Shown here: positions 1-8,498 of the stretch, in pieces | How positions within the stretch are numbered: position 1 is the stretch's first letter | Layout of the letters: every line of letters begins with the position of its first letter | DNA from: Methylococcales bacterium | GTDB lineage: Bacteria > Pseudomonadota > Gammaproteobacteria > Methylococcales > Methylomonadaceae | DNA: 64,000 nt | Assembly (NCBI GenBank): GCA_026398895.1 | Contig: JAPLRZ010000047.1 | Span: 62,001 to 126,000 of the forward strand | Reading direction: 5' to 3' | Notes under the pieces: generated by a model | What the model was told of the DNA's origin: nothing | The model's input: the letters and a program-made list of their open reading frames with translations, nothing else | The model's database searches: none | Translations under genes and position numbers: made by a program

Positions 1-724
1 ACGCGGTGGTGCTATTCACATCTACTTGAGAGACGGGGGTGAGTTGCCCGTTGTTATCGTAATCGAGTTGTTGATTGGGTTTTACGTTGTGCGGTGTTGA
101 ATTATTAACTGTGGTTATACTGACCTCGCCTTCCAACACAGTGACCGATACCTTAGCCGCTTGTTGATACACATTAAACCGTGTGCCGATGTCTTTAATC
201 ACGCCATTGGCAGCAGTGACTGCAAACGTTTTCCCACTGTTATGGGCAACAGTAAACAGGGCTTCGCCGTGCTGTAGTTTTACATTACGCGCCTCATCCG
301 TGTACTGCACGCTCAATTCAGTATCGGTATTGAGTTCAATTTGTGAACCATCACTGAGTTCAATACTGGCGTGTTCACCTTTGGCGGTATGGTAATTTTG
401 CGTATGCAGCCACGACCAAAAAAATGGACTGGCACTTACCACCAGCAATAGCGATAACAGCGTTGCCGCCCGTTTGCTGGAAAATGGTCGCCGCGCTTGG
501 CGTTTATCACGCAAATACGCCCGCGCTGCCTCTAGTTCAACCCCAGCGTGCGGTTCAATGTCTGCTAATTGTTGCCAGAAAGTCAATACCTGTTGATAAG
601 CAACACTGTGAGTTTCGTTTTCGGCTAACCAGTCATCAAACGCATAACGTTCAGCTTCCGTGCAGTCGGCTGAATGCAGGCGTGTCACCCAATGACTGGC
701 TTGTTTTTGAATAGTATTGTTCAT
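1..724 (-). CDS. FecR-type anti-sigma/signal-transducing membrane protein (3' end outside window)
   Basis: The reading frame runs from an ATG at 724 leftward to the window edge (about 241 codons), so the C-terminus is missing. The N-terminus (MNNTIQKQASHWVTRLHSAD, then FDDWLAEN) is the cytoplasmic anti-sigma part typical of FecR. A single hydrophobic segment follows (ATLLSLLLVVSASPFFW, around residue 85-100), and then a periplasmic FecR domain with repeats like IELSDGSQIELNTDTELSV and GEALFTVAHNSGKTFAVTA. It starts 1 nt after the stop of the FecI-like sigma gene, so the two are co-transcribed and probably coupled. By family knowledge it relays a signal from a TonB-dependent transducer to the sigma factor. 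No such receptor is adjacent on this side; it may lie left of the window. Confidence 0.88.
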   Translation of the reverse strand, partial: MNNTIQKQASHWVTRLHSADCTEAERYAFDDWLAENETHSVAYQQVLTFWQQLADIEPHAGVELEAARAYLRDKRQARRPFSSKRAATLLSLLLVVSASPFFWSWLHTQNYHTAKGEHASIELSDGSQIELNTDTELSVQYTDEARNVKLQHGEALFTVAHNSGKTFAVTAANGVIKDIGTRFNVYQQAAKVSVTVLEGEVSITTVNNSTPHNVKPNQQLDYDNNGQLTPVSQVDVNSTTA

Positions 725-725
725 C

Positions 726-1235
726 TTAGGATTTATCGTGAAAGGTAGCTGTAAAACAATGCGCTAAAGCTTTGGCACAATACCGCTCAACAGTGCGTTG
801 TGGTACAGCTAACGCCTCGGCAATTTCTTTGTGTGATAAGCCATCAACACGGTTGAGCAAAAACACATGACGATACACATCAGGTAAGGTTTCCAATGCC
901 AGTAAACACTTGTTCAATAATAGCTGCCCATCCATTAATGTCTCAAGTGAGGGAAGTGGTGAAATGAGACTATCAGGTTCGATGTCATTCGGTTCGAGAT
1001 ACTGATGATGAACACTGGCACGATGGTGATAATCAAATCCCAGATTGGCAATGATTTTGTATAAATAAGCACGTGGATTATAAATAGCGGCGCAATCTGG
1101 ATGCTGTAATAAACGTAAATAGGCTTCTTGTACTAAATCTTCTGCTTCTGAATGAGCAATATGCGAATTAGCGAAAGCAACTAATTCCATACTATGACGG
1201 CGAAATAGTTTATCGAGTAATGGATGTTTAGGCAT
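726..1235 (-). CDS. FecI-like ECF RNA polymerase sigma factor
   Basis: This 169-aa protein has sigma region 2 near residues 10-75 (HSEAEDLVQEAYLRLLQHP, then NPRAYLYKIIANLGFDYHHR). Region 4 is near 110-160 (LPDVYRHVFLLNRVDGLSHKEIAEAL, with RTVERYCAKAL as the recognition helix). That layout and size match the iron-starvation FecI subgroup of ECF sigma factors. The next gene, 1 nt downstream, is a FecR homologue, the usual partner. It is divergent from the multicopper oxidase gene across a ~265-bp spacer, so it might act on that promoter, but this is inference. It is not known from the sequence which receptor or metal it serves. Confidence 0.88.
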   Translation of the reverse strand: MPKHPLLDKLFRRHSMELVAFANSHIAHSEAEDLVQEAYLRLLQHPDCAAIYNPRAYLYKIIANLGFDYHHRASVHHQYLEPNDIEPDSLISPLPSLETLMDGQLLLNKCLLALETLPDVYRHVFLLNRVDGLSHKEIAEALAVPQRTVERYCAKALAHCFTATFHDKS

Positions 1236-1500
1236 TATAAAGTTTGTCTACGGTATTCGTTAAGTACAGCTTCAAAATATAGCAAAAATTATGCCTAGTA
1301 TCTTATGTCCTTGGAATACTTGCTCTCTGTGCATTCTGCGCAGAGCTGCATTATTTAAACGGCGTGATATAACCTATTCAGTACGGTATATAACTTACAA
1401 TTATTCAGAAAACTATTGAGTATCTGTTTTTTATAGATAAACTACTGTGAGCTATTCCGTTCTGGAATACATTAAAAATACGATTTTTTGAGGAGGTCTT

Positions 1501-3183
1501 ATGTCTAAGTATTATTCCCGTCGTCGTTTTTTAGCCCATTCTAGTGTGGGCTTATTGGCTTTTGCAGGACTGCCGCACGTGTTGCAAGCTATGGAAGGTA
1601 TGCACGGTATGCCCAAAATCAGCCCTAATAAAGCGTCGCCTAATTTTAAACCCGATGTTGAAATAGAACTGTTTTGTAAGCCTAATTGGGTGAGCATTTT
1701 ACAGGGTAAAAAAACATGGGTACAACAATATTCCGCTCGTTTACTACAAGGTCCAAAAGAAACTGTCACTGAAATAGCAGGTTCATATCTAGGCCCGATT
1801 ATTCGTTTAAAAAAAGGTCAAAAAGTCCGTATTCATTTGCATAATGAATTGATACAGCCCACTGTCACGCACTGGCATGGGCTACACGTTCCTGCCAATA
1901 TGGACGGGCATCCACAATACACGATTGAACCCAATGAAACCTTGGTGTATGAGTTTGAGGTACTGAACCGCGCTAGTATGGCTATTTATCATCCGCATCC
2001 CCATGAGCTAACCGCACAACAGGTTTATCATGGCTTAGCGGGTACTATCATCGTCAATGATGAAGAAGAGACTGCCTTAGAATTGCCTTCGGGTGAGTAT
2101 GAAATTCCGATAGTGATTCAAGATCGCCGTTTTGATGCCGACAATCAATTGGTGTATGCAGGACACATGCGCGACCGTATGATGGGTTTTTATGGGGATC
2201 GTGTATTAATCAATGGTCATGCTGATTTTCAACTTGATGTTGCCAGCCGTGCTTATCGCTTGCGGGTATTAAACGGTTCAACGGCACGGATTTATAAACT
2301 GGCGTGGGATGATGGTACGCCAATTACTGTGATTGGTGTCGATGGCGGTTTGTTGGAAAAACCTGAAATTAAACCTTACGTTATGTTAGCTCCTGGTGAG
2401 CGATTGGATGTATGGGCAGATTTTAGCGGTCGTGCCGAAGGTTCTCAGCTTGTTATGCGTAGCGCGGCGTTTTCAGGAGCATTGCCTAAAATGGGCATGA
2501 TGAACCACGGCAGTTTACCTATGGGCAGTGAGTATCCGCTGTTTACGGTGAAAGTAACCCGCAAAGTCAGTGAGAGTCACAGTTTACCTAGTCAATTATC
2601 GAAAATTAATTGGTACAAAGTCAGCGATACCGCTAATCCCAATAAACCTATTCCTATCAGTATTTCCGAAGGACACATGGCGATGGTGCTTAATGGTCGC
2701 CCTTATAAATATGACGATTTGCAAGATTTTGAACGTATCAAAGTCAATACTGTTCAACTCATGGAGATTTTCCATGCGCATGGTGGTATGGGGCATGGCG
2801 CAACATCCACATCAGAAAGCGGCGAAGATCATCAAAGTGGTGGTATGGGCGGTATGAGAGGTGGCATGGGCATGGGACGCGGTGGTATGGGAATGATGGG
2901 CGGTATGGGTGGCGGTATGATGTCTATGGCACACCCGATTCATTTACACGGTCAACAATTTCAGGTGCTTAGTCGTAGTGTTAGCAAAGGCACAGAAGAT
3001 GACTATGCCACTGTGAGCCAAGGTTTTATTGAAAGCGGTTTGAAAGACACTGTGCTGGTTATGCCCAACGAAACGGTACGCATCATTAAGCCATTTCAAG
3101 ATTTCAAAGGCTTATTCATGTATCACTGCCATAATCTTGAGCATGAAGATATGGGCATGATGCGAGATTTTTCGGTCGAATAG
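1501..3183 (+). CDS. Multicopper oxidase with Tat signal and Met-rich insert (CueO/CopA-like)
   Basis: This 560-aa protein starts at an ATG with a strong Shine-Dalgarno (GAGGAGG, about 1490-1496). The N-terminus is a twin-arginine signal (SRRRFLAHSSVGLLAFAG), so it is exported folded to the periplasm. Copper motifs are in the expected order: HWHGLHV (H124, H126), HPHPH (164-168), HPIHLHG, and C-terminal HCHNLEH...M (H542-C543-H544, H548, M553) forming type 1 and trinuclear sites. Before the last cupredoxin domain is a Gly/Met-rich insert with repeated GGMG/GMGM units. In CueO-type enzymes such Met-rich segments bind Cu(I) and support cuprous oxidase activity. Copper detoxification or metal oxidation is therefore likely; the exact substrate is inferred. 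It stands alone, divergent from fecI/fecR-like genes. Confidence 0.92.
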   Translation: MSKYYSRRRFLAHSSVGLLAFAGLPHVLQAMEGMHGMPKISPNKASPNFKPDVEIELFCKPNWVSILQGKKTWVQQYSARLLQGPKETVTEIAGSYLGPIIRLKKGQKVRIHLHNELIQPTVTHWHGLHVPANMDGHPQYTIEPNETLVYEFEVLNRASMAIYHPHPHELTAQQVYHGLAGTIIVNDEEETALELPSGEYEIPIVIQDRRFDADNQLVYAGHMRDRMMGFYGDRVLINGHADFQLDVASRAYRLRVLNGSTARIYKLAWDDGTPITVIGVDGGLLEKPEIKPYVMLAPGERLDVWADFSGRAEGSQLVMRSAAFSGALPKMGMMNHGSLPMGSEYPLFTVKVTRKVSESHSLPSQLSKINWYKVSDTANPNKPIPISISEGHMAMVLNGRPYKYDDLQDFERIKVNTVQLMEIFHAHGGMGHGATSTSESGEDHQSGGMGGMRGGMGMGRGGMGMMGGMGGGMMSMAHPIHLHGQQFQVLSRSVSKGTEDDYATVSQGFIESGLKDTVLVMPNETVRIIKPFQDFKGLFMYHCHNLEHEDMGMMRDFSVE

Positions 3184-3234
3184 GGAAATTTATATAAACA
3201 GGAATGAGTACGCTAAACTTGTAAAGATCATTGC

Positions 3235-3648
3235 CTAAACCTTGTCGTATTTACTAGCACTGATTTCTGAAATGAAATCTTCATACTCATTCCTGCGACC
3301 ATTAATTCGTTTATTGTTATTTTGATTACGAAGATAAGAATAGCCGTGATTAATTCTCCCATCATTATGCCAAGTTCTAACTTTGTATTCAGAGACAGCA
3401 ATATACTTTCCAGCGAGATATTGTTTGTTTAGAGCTTTTATAACTCTTTTAGCAACAAAATCAGGCGATATATCAACTAAAACATGATGACGCACAATAT
3501 GTGTCTCAATATTTTTTTGTATAAATGTTAGTATTCTTTCTATTCGACCGCGTCTGTTTAGCCAATGTCCATAAACCGCTGGAGTAAGAAAATCTGTTAC
3601 ATCTTCTAGTTGGGTTTTTGGAGAAACTTTTTTTAGAATAATTATCAT
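3235..3648 (-). CDS. Small RRM-like (putative RNA-binding) protein
   Basis: This encodes 137 aa from the ATG at 3648, which has AAGGTG 7 nt upstream; a longer frame would need a TTG at 3687. The fold reads like a single RRM: a first strand MIIILKKVSP, a helix TQLEDVTDFL, a strand with HHVLVDISPDFVAKRVIKAL resembling an RNP1-containing strand plus helix 2, and a last strand YIAVSEYKVRTW. A basic, Asn/Arg-rich tail follows (NQNNNKRINGRRN). I recognise this shape from uncharacterised small gammaproteobacterial proteins, but I cannot name a studied homologue. RNA binding is inferred only from fold-like patterning. The gene lies convergent to the multicopper oxidase, 51 nt away, and is AT-richer than its neighbours. 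Confidence 0.6.
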   Translation of the reverse strand: MIIILKKVSPKTQLEDVTDFLTPAVYGHWLNRRGRIERILTFIQKNIETHIVRHHVLVDISPDFVAKRVIKALNKQYLAGKYIAVSEYKVRTWHNDGRINHGYSYLRNQNNNKRINGRRNEYEDFISEISASKYDKV

Positions 3649-3687
3649 GCTATTCACCTTAAAATGTTGTAAGTAAGTTCTTAACAA

Positions 3688-4240
3688 AAAGTCGGCGTGT
3701 CTATTTATCCATCTTCATTTTGGCATCCCTGCCAGAATGACGGGGCTTATACATCCGACTAATTACGATAAAATTGTAAACCTGATCGCAGAATTTTTTA
3801 CTTCTACTATCATCGCTGTTTACAGTTTACAGTCTACAGAAACAGCAAGTTATCGTGACTCATTTTTGTAACAGAGTGTAACAATTTCATCTTTTGTTAC
3901 ACTCTGTTACAAATCTTGTTAAAAAAATTGCAAACCCTAAATTAGGACGGGTATTCTTTGGACTCAATAGATGAAAATCCAAGCTTTACTTGGCGCATAG
4001 GTGTCAACACAGGTAAACTTTGCGGAAGCTACCGAAATAGTGCCATTTTAGCAACTCATTATTGTCTACTAAATTATTTTTTAAAGGCTACGAATAAGTG
4101 ATTAATGCTCTCTAAATAATTTATGCAACCAATGGGTAACTCCTAAGTGTATTCATTAAACTTGATTCAGCTAGTCTGCACCTAGTACCGCGTAAAAATG
4201 CTAAAATCCCCGCTTTGTAGCCCTTAGCCTTTTTCTATTC
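3688..4240. other. Intergenic region with symmetrical TGTAACA repeats
   Basis: No convincing gene is present in this ~550-bp gap. Its notable element is the long inverted repeat at 3865-3913, listed separately. The remainder is AT-rich and contains short degenerate direct repeats near 3820-3840. The promoter of the Lon-like gene at 4241 should lie in the right half, but I cannot point to a clear -35/-10 pair. Confidence 0.5.
3865..3913. promoter_or_regulatory. 20-bp perfect inverted repeat made of four TGTAACA units
   Basis: The left arm (3865-3884) and right arm (3894-3913) are exact reverse complements separated by 9 nt. Each arm itself holds two TGTAACA (or TGTTACA) heptamers whose starts are 10 bp apart, one helical turn. 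Tandem heptamers at 10-bp spacing are the usual geometry of OmpR/PhoB-family response-regulator sites, so an operator is plausible. A hairpin in RNA, or a terminator for the minus-strand gene at 3235, is less likely because no T-run follows. Confidence 0.45.
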
Positions 4241-6622
4241 ATGACCAACCCTCTAAAACTACCGATTGAAGCCCTCAAATTAAACATTGATTTAACAGGA
4301 TTTGAATTCCCCCCCGCACCACGTTCACAAAATACGCTGTTAGGACAAGACAGAGCGCGGTCGGCGTTGGCGTTTGGTGTAGCGATGCCTAATCCTGGTT
4401 ATAATATTTTTGTGATGGGCGAATCGGGATCAGGGCGCGTGTCTTTAATTACTAATCATTTGAGTGAGATAGCGCAAACTTTACCCGCGCCGTCTTCTTA
4501 TGCTTATGTGGATAATTTTGATAACCCCAGAGAACCGATTGCCATTGAATTGCCTGCCGAACAAGGGCAAGCGTTTTGTAAATCTATTGAAAAAATGTGT
4601 GATGATTTACTGGCAACTTTCCCCGCCGCATTTGAAAGTCCTGCTTATCAGCAAAAAAAATCAGCCCTCGAACGTCAATTGACGCAAGCGTATAACAACG
4701 CCGTGGATTTGGTGGATAAAAAAGCCCAAACCTTAAATATTGCCTTATTTAGAGATAATGACAGTATCACCTTTGCTCCGATTCGCGGTCATAAAACCCT
4801 TAATGAAGAGCAATTCACCCAATTACCGCAATCCGAGCGCGAGTTATTTCACCAACAGGTTGAACAACTGGAAGAGTATTTGAGTGATGTCTTATTGGAA
4901 CTACCGCAATGGCGTAGAACTTTAGTTGAAAAAACCAAGCAACTCAATAATGATACGATTCATACTGCCATTGAACCTTTGTTTGCTGAACTGAATCACG
5001 TTTATCAAAATATTGATGATGTCATTAGCTATCTAGCCGAAGTTAGAAAAAATCTCGATAACACTGTTGCGGATTATCTTAGCTCTACACGCCTTGAGCC
5101 GCGTGATACCAGTAATAAACGGGCTTTACTCACCGAGCAGTATATGCCCAATATTCTGGTGGATAACAAACAGGAAAACGGCGCACCTATTGTTTTTGAA
5201 CCCCATCCAACTTATCAAAATCTATTTGGACGTATCGAATATGTCAGCGACCAAGGTACGTTAGTCACTAGCTATCGAAAAATTTGTGCAGGTTCATTAC
5301 ACAAAGCCAACGGCGGATATTTAATTTTGGATGCTGAAAAACTGTTGATTTATCCGTTTGTCTGGGAGGGTTTAAAACGCGCCTTACAATCCGCGACCAT
5401 TGAAATCGAATTGCCTTATTCAGAATTAGGTGTGAACACCATCACCCTTAAGCCCGAAGTCATTCCGCTCAATGTCAAAGTTATTCTCATTGGTTCTTGC
5501 GATACCTATTATTTGCTGGAAGAATTGGATAGTGAATTTAACGAAATGTTTAAAATTCTTGCCGATTTTGATAATACTATTCCACGCACCCATGAAACCA
5601 CCCAAGGTTTTATTGCCGTGATGATAAAACAAGCTACCGACTCAGGCGCGAAACCCTTAACCCAAGAGGCTATCGTAGGTTTAATAGAACACAGTTGTCG
5701 ATTATCAGAAAACCAACTGCAATTTTCTGCGCGGATTAATGATTCCTTGGAAATTATTGCTGAGGCCAATTTATTTTGCCAGCAAGCTCATGATAATGCC
5801 ATCGATAAAAAGCATATTGACCTAGCTCTAACCGCACGCGAATACCGCAATGGTCGGCTGTCACAAGTCATCCTTGATGAAATGCTCGATGGCACGGTTT
5901 TGATTGATACCGACGGTGCGGCAATAGGCAAAATCAACGGCTTAACCGTATTAGAAATCGGTGGTAGTAGTTTTGGCGCACCTGCGCGTATTACCACCAC
6001 CGTTTATCCTGGTTCACGCGGTATTATCGACATAGAGCGCGAAGCCGAATTAGGGCAATCTATTCATTCTAAAGGCGTGCTGATTTTAACAGGCTATTTA
6101 GGGCATTTTTACGCTCAACAATTTCCCTTAGCCATTTCTGCCAGCATTGCCATTGAACAATCCTACAGCTATATCGATGGCGACAGCGCGTCACTGGCTG
6201 AACTGTGCTGTCTAATTTCCGCACTCACCCGCACTCCCATTCAACAAGGCTTTGCAGTAACGGGATCAATTAATCAATACGGCGAAGTGCAGGCGATTGG
6301 TGGTGTTAATGAAAAAATTGAAGGATTTTTTCGCCTATGCCAAGCACGGGGATTAAACGGACAGCACGCGGTCATTATTCCAGCGGCTAACAAACGTAAT
6401 TTAATGTTAAAACCAGACGTAATTGATGCGGTTGCACGCGGTGTTTTTGCGGTTTATGTTGTTTCTAGCGTTAATGAAACACTGGAATTACTCACAGGAC
6501 AAACCGCAGGCACGATGGATGAAACGGGAAATTATCCAGAAAACAGCATCAACTTTAAAGCCATTTTGCGCTTAAAAGAAATTGCTGATTTAGATATAGA
6601 TGAAGAAGAGGAAAAAGGCTAA
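4241..6622 (+). CDS. Lon-family ATP-dependent protease (LonB/YcbZ-like)
   Basis: This 793-aa protein has an N-terminal AAA domain (motif GESGSGRVS near residue 60, with Arg where a classic Walker A has Lys, as is common in this subfamily). A long helical/coiled region follows at about 120-300, then a second AAA-like segment with HKANGGYLILDAEKLL, and a C-terminal Lon protease domain. The protease Ser is in GDSASLAE and the catalytic Lys in GGVNEKIEGF, the Ser-Lys dyad of Lon. Length fits the COG1067 class (about 800 aa) rather than LonA, and there is no LonA N-domain. It should degrade cytoplasmic proteins; the substrates are unknown. The acidic tail (IDEEEEKG) is notable. It is transcribed alone. 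Confidence 0.9.
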   Translation: MTNPLKLPIEALKLNIDLTGFEFPPAPRSQNTLLGQDRARSALAFGVAMPNPGYNIFVMGESGSGRVSLITNHLSEIAQTLPAPSSYAYVDNFDNPREPIAIELPAEQGQAFCKSIEKMCDDLLATFPAAFESPAYQQKKSALERQLTQAYNNAVDLVDKKAQTLNIALFRDNDSITFAPIRGHKTLNEEQFTQLPQSERELFHQQVEQLEEYLSDVLLELPQWRRTLVEKTKQLNNDTIHTAIEPLFAELNHVYQNIDDVISYLAEVRKNLDNTVADYLSSTRLEPRDTSNKRALLTEQYMPNILVDNKQENGAPIVFEPHPTYQNLFGRIEYVSDQGTLVTSYRKICAGSLHKANGGYLILDAEKLLIYPFVWEGLKRALQSATIEIELPYSELGVNTITLKPEVIPLNVKVILIGSCDTYYLLEELDSEFNEMFKILADFDNTIPRTHETTQGFIAVMIKQATDSGAKPLTQEAIVGLIEHSCRLSENQLQFSARINDSLEIIAEANLFCQQAHDNAIDKKHIDLALTAREYRNGRLSQVILDEMLDGTVLIDTDGAAIGKINGLTVLEIGGSSFGAPARITTTVYPGSRGIIDIEREAELGQSIHSKGVLILTGYLGHFYAQQFPLAISASIAIEQSYSYIDGDSASLAELCCLISALTRTPIQQGFAVTGSINQYGEVQAIGGVNEKIEGFFRLCQARGLNGQHAVIIPAANKRNLMLKPDVIDAVARGVFAVYVVSSVNETLELLTGQTAGTMDETGNYPENSINFKAILRLKEIADLDIDEEEEKG

Positions 6623-6658
6623 GGAGTTAGTGAGTCGGGAATGCCCGCCTAGATGATA

Positions 6659-6773
6659 TAGCTAACCGTGGATAAAATGATTACAAAACCGTTCGCACTG
6701 AGCTTGTCGAAGTGTGAATGTGGTTCGATAAGCTTCACCACGAACGGTATCATTTTATTGTGCGTTAGCTCTA
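6659..6773 (+). repeat. Dispersed ~115-bp palindromic element, copy A
   Basis: The element starts TAGCTAACCGTGGATAAAAT and ends in ATTTTATTGTGCGTTAGCTC, so its halves are imperfect inverted repeats. The inner arms are ACCGTTCG...GAGCTTGTCGAA against TTCGATAAGCTT...CGAACGGT. Related copies are at 10715-10845, 27530-27650 and 37991-38100, with broken halves at 23552-23780. All lie between genes. No coding capacity is credible. It looks like a non-autonomous MITE/REPIN-like repeat. Confidence 0.85.
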
Positions 6774-6829
6774 GCGCGGGGCGAGTGTTTCCGACAAATA
6801 GTGTGAAATTAAAAAAACGACATTACTTC

Positions 6830-7471
6830 CTACGCACTCAAAAGTTGTTTTATGTGTTGAAAAACATCGGTAAATTCAGCTTTAGTCAGGCGTTTAGTTT
6901 GGACGTTGTAACGGCTGGTATGATAGGAATCGACTAGCGTTAAGTCATTACCTACAATATATTGTGCGTTGTGGGCGAATTTTGCACTACTGGGTTTTAA
7001 TACCAAGGCTTTTAATACCGCTTGATGGGCAATTGTGCCTAAGGCAAGAATGACTGCACCTTTGGGTAATGTGGCTAATTCGGCGGCTAAAAAATGATTG
7101 CATTGCTTGATTTCATCGCCTGTAGGTTTGTTTTCTGGCGGTAGGCATTTGACAGCATTGCTGATACGGCAGTTTTTTAATACTAAGCCATCGTGTAAAG
7201 ATTCTGATAATAGTTGATTGCTATAACCAAATTCATACAAGGCTTCATAGAGCAGTAAACCAGCATAATCACCTGTAAATGGTCGCCCAGTGGCATTCGC
7301 ACCGTGCATTCCAGGGGCTAAACCGACTACCAATAATTTGGCATTGTTATCACCAAACGGCGCAACGGGTAGGGCATGATAATCTGGGTATTTTTGTTTT
7401 ACGCCATCCAAAAAATTAGCCAGTCGTGGACATAAGCGGCATTGTTGGTCGAATATGGCTTTACTCAGCAT
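6830..7471 (-). CDS. Uracil-DNA glycosylase, family 5-like (UdgB type)
   Basis: This 213-aa protein has paired cysteines at the N-terminus (DQQCRLCPRL) and two more further on (NCRISNAVKC), which would hold the 4Fe-4S cluster of family 4/5 enzymes. Motif A is GLAPGMHGANATGRPFTGD, the family 5 form, which lacks the Asp/Glu catalytic base of other UDGs. The downstream motif HTSRYN matches the HxSxxN region. It removes uracil and other deaminated or damaged bases from DNA in base-excision repair (family knowledge). It overlaps the end of the preceding DUF3455 gene by 11 nt, so the two are co-transcribed, although no functional link is evident. Confidence 0.85.
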   Translation of the reverse strand: MLSKAIFDQQCRLCPRLANFLDGVKQKYPDYHALPVAPFGDNNAKLLVVGLAPGMHGANATGRPFTGDYAGLLLYEALYEFGYSNQLLSESLHDGLVLKNCRISNAVKCLPPENKPTGDEIKQCNHFLAAELATLPKGAVILALGTIAHQAVLKALVLKPSSAKFAHNAQYIVGNDLTLVDSYHTSRYNVQTKRLTKAEFTDVFQHIKQLLSA

Positions 7472-7979
7472 GGTGTTGTTGCTCTGTGTAAAAAATATAA
7501 TCCGATGAATAATTAACCGATTTTTCCAAGCCTAAATGATTGCCGTCACAGCCAGTGACAGGCGGTAAACCGCCGCGTGTTTTTACCCGTTGAATAAAGC
7601 TGATATTGGCAAACACGCCGTTGCCGTGATGTTGAGTGGCTTCTAATAGTAACCAAGCGACGGTTGTGTCGGGTGCAAGCTCAACTTTTTTTATCATTTT
7701 ACCCATGACACGGCTACCATCTTGATATGTCCATTCTGGTCCAACCGCGTGACTACCGACTAAATGACCTTTACTATCAAACAACTGCGCTTTAGGGGCT
7801 TGCCATTGCCATGAATACTTGCTTTGTTGGCTAGTGCATTGATAAATCTGCTCGCCTTTAGCGTGTAAGCTCAAAACCTGAGTATTGCCATCAGGCACTG
7901 CAATTTCTTCAGGAATAATGGTTTGAGCGATAGCGAATGCGGGTAACAATAGACATAAATACGCAATTTTTTTCAACAT
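7461..7979 (-). CDS. DUF3455 secreted protein
   Basis: This 172-aa protein has a clear Sec signal peptide (MLKKIAYLCLLLPAFAIA). The mature part matches the DUF3455 layout: an N-terminal IPEEIAVPDGNTQVLSL segment, IYQCT, then WQWQAPKAQLFDSKGHLVG, a HAVGPEWTYQDGSRV block, and LLLEATQHHGNGVF with the ending TGCDGNHLG. The family is widespread in secreted bacterial and fungal proteins and has no established biochemical role. The ATG at 7979 is preceded by AAGGAAAT. It is first in a two-gene unit with the UdgB-like gene, overlapping it by 11 nt. Confidence 0.8.
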   Translation of the reverse strand: MLKKIAYLCLLLPAFAIAQTIIPEEIAVPDGNTQVLSLHAKGEQIYQCTSQQSKYSWQWQAPKAQLFDSKGHLVGSHAVGPEWTYQDGSRVMGKMIKKVELAPDTTVAWLLLEATQHHGNGVFANISFIQRVKTRGGLPPVTGCDGNHLGLEKSVNYSSDYIFYTEQQHHAE

Positions 7980-8054
7980 AATAATTTCCTTAGTGACGTG
8001 ACATTCTACACCGCTAACAATTTATGTGTTCCGCGTGTTGAAAAGTAGTGGGCA

Positions 8055-8090
8055 ATAAAAAAGGCTTAAGTTATAACAACCTAAGCCTTT
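8055..8090 (-). terminator. Rho-independent terminator of the tRNA-Lys gene
   Basis: On the minus strand the stem AAAGGCTTA...TAAGCCTTT (9 bp plus) is followed by a T-rich run (TTTTTTATT). It lies directly downstream of the tRNA 3' end at 8099. Confidence 0.8.
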
Positions 8091-8098
8091 GAGTTATT

Positions 8099-8498
8099 TG
8101 GTGGGATGTGAGAGGCTCGAACTCTCGACCTATGGATTACTTTACTACTTTAGCTTTCACTAACCGCTGATAGTTGGCGTTGTAGTCTGGACTTTCTCAT
8201 CACCCGCCGTGTTAGCGGTTTGGGTGTGCGGCGTTAAGTCTCTGAGGGCTTTCTTAACAGGTTTATACAGATAATCTGTTGTCACAAAAGCATTCACTAC
8301 TGTAACTGTCTGATAATCATTAAAACTTTATTAAGAGTTGCCTGCTGATTGCCCAATCTTCAACATTTTTACGCTGAATGACGTAGTTGAAGCTCTCAGG
8401 GGTTTCCAGCATACAGCTACATTTTCAGTTCATTGTTCCCAATGAACGCTCCTATTTTTGTTAAGAGTCCACTGCTCTACCAACTGAGCTAACATCCC
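8099..8498 (-). tRNA. tRNA-Lys(CUU) interrupted by a group I intron; CCA encoded
   Basis: Exon 1 is 8464-8498 and exon 2 is 8099-8139 on the minus strand. The joined exons give a complete cloverleaf. The 7-bp acceptor is GGGATGT/ACATCCC and the D arm is GCTC...GAGC. The anticodon stem GTGGA/TCCAT closes the loop CTCTTAA with anticodon CUU. The T arm is GAGAG-TTCGAGC-CTCTC, followed by discriminator A and an encoded CCA. The body is contiguous apart from a 324-bp insertion in the anticodon loop between U35 and U36. A terminator follows at 8055-8090. The amino acid assignment rests on the anticodon and the Lys-like body. Confidence 0.9.
8140..8463 (-). ncRNA. Group I self-splicing intron in tRNA-Lys(CUU)
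   Basis: This 324-nt insertion carries the conserved group I core elements in order on the minus strand. There is a Q-like element (CAATCAGCAGGCAAC near 8336-8352), an R element (CTCAGAGACTTAACG) and an S element (GAAAGTCCAGACTACAACG), which form P4, P7 and J8/7. P1 can be drawn exactly: exon bases CUCU plus intron UA pair with intron UAGGAG (8449-8454), giving the required U-G wobble at the 5' splice site after U35. The intron ends in G (8140), the omega-G. There is no homing endonuclease ORF. The class is probably the small tRNA-intron type (IC3-like), but I did not fold it fully. Confidence 0.88.
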
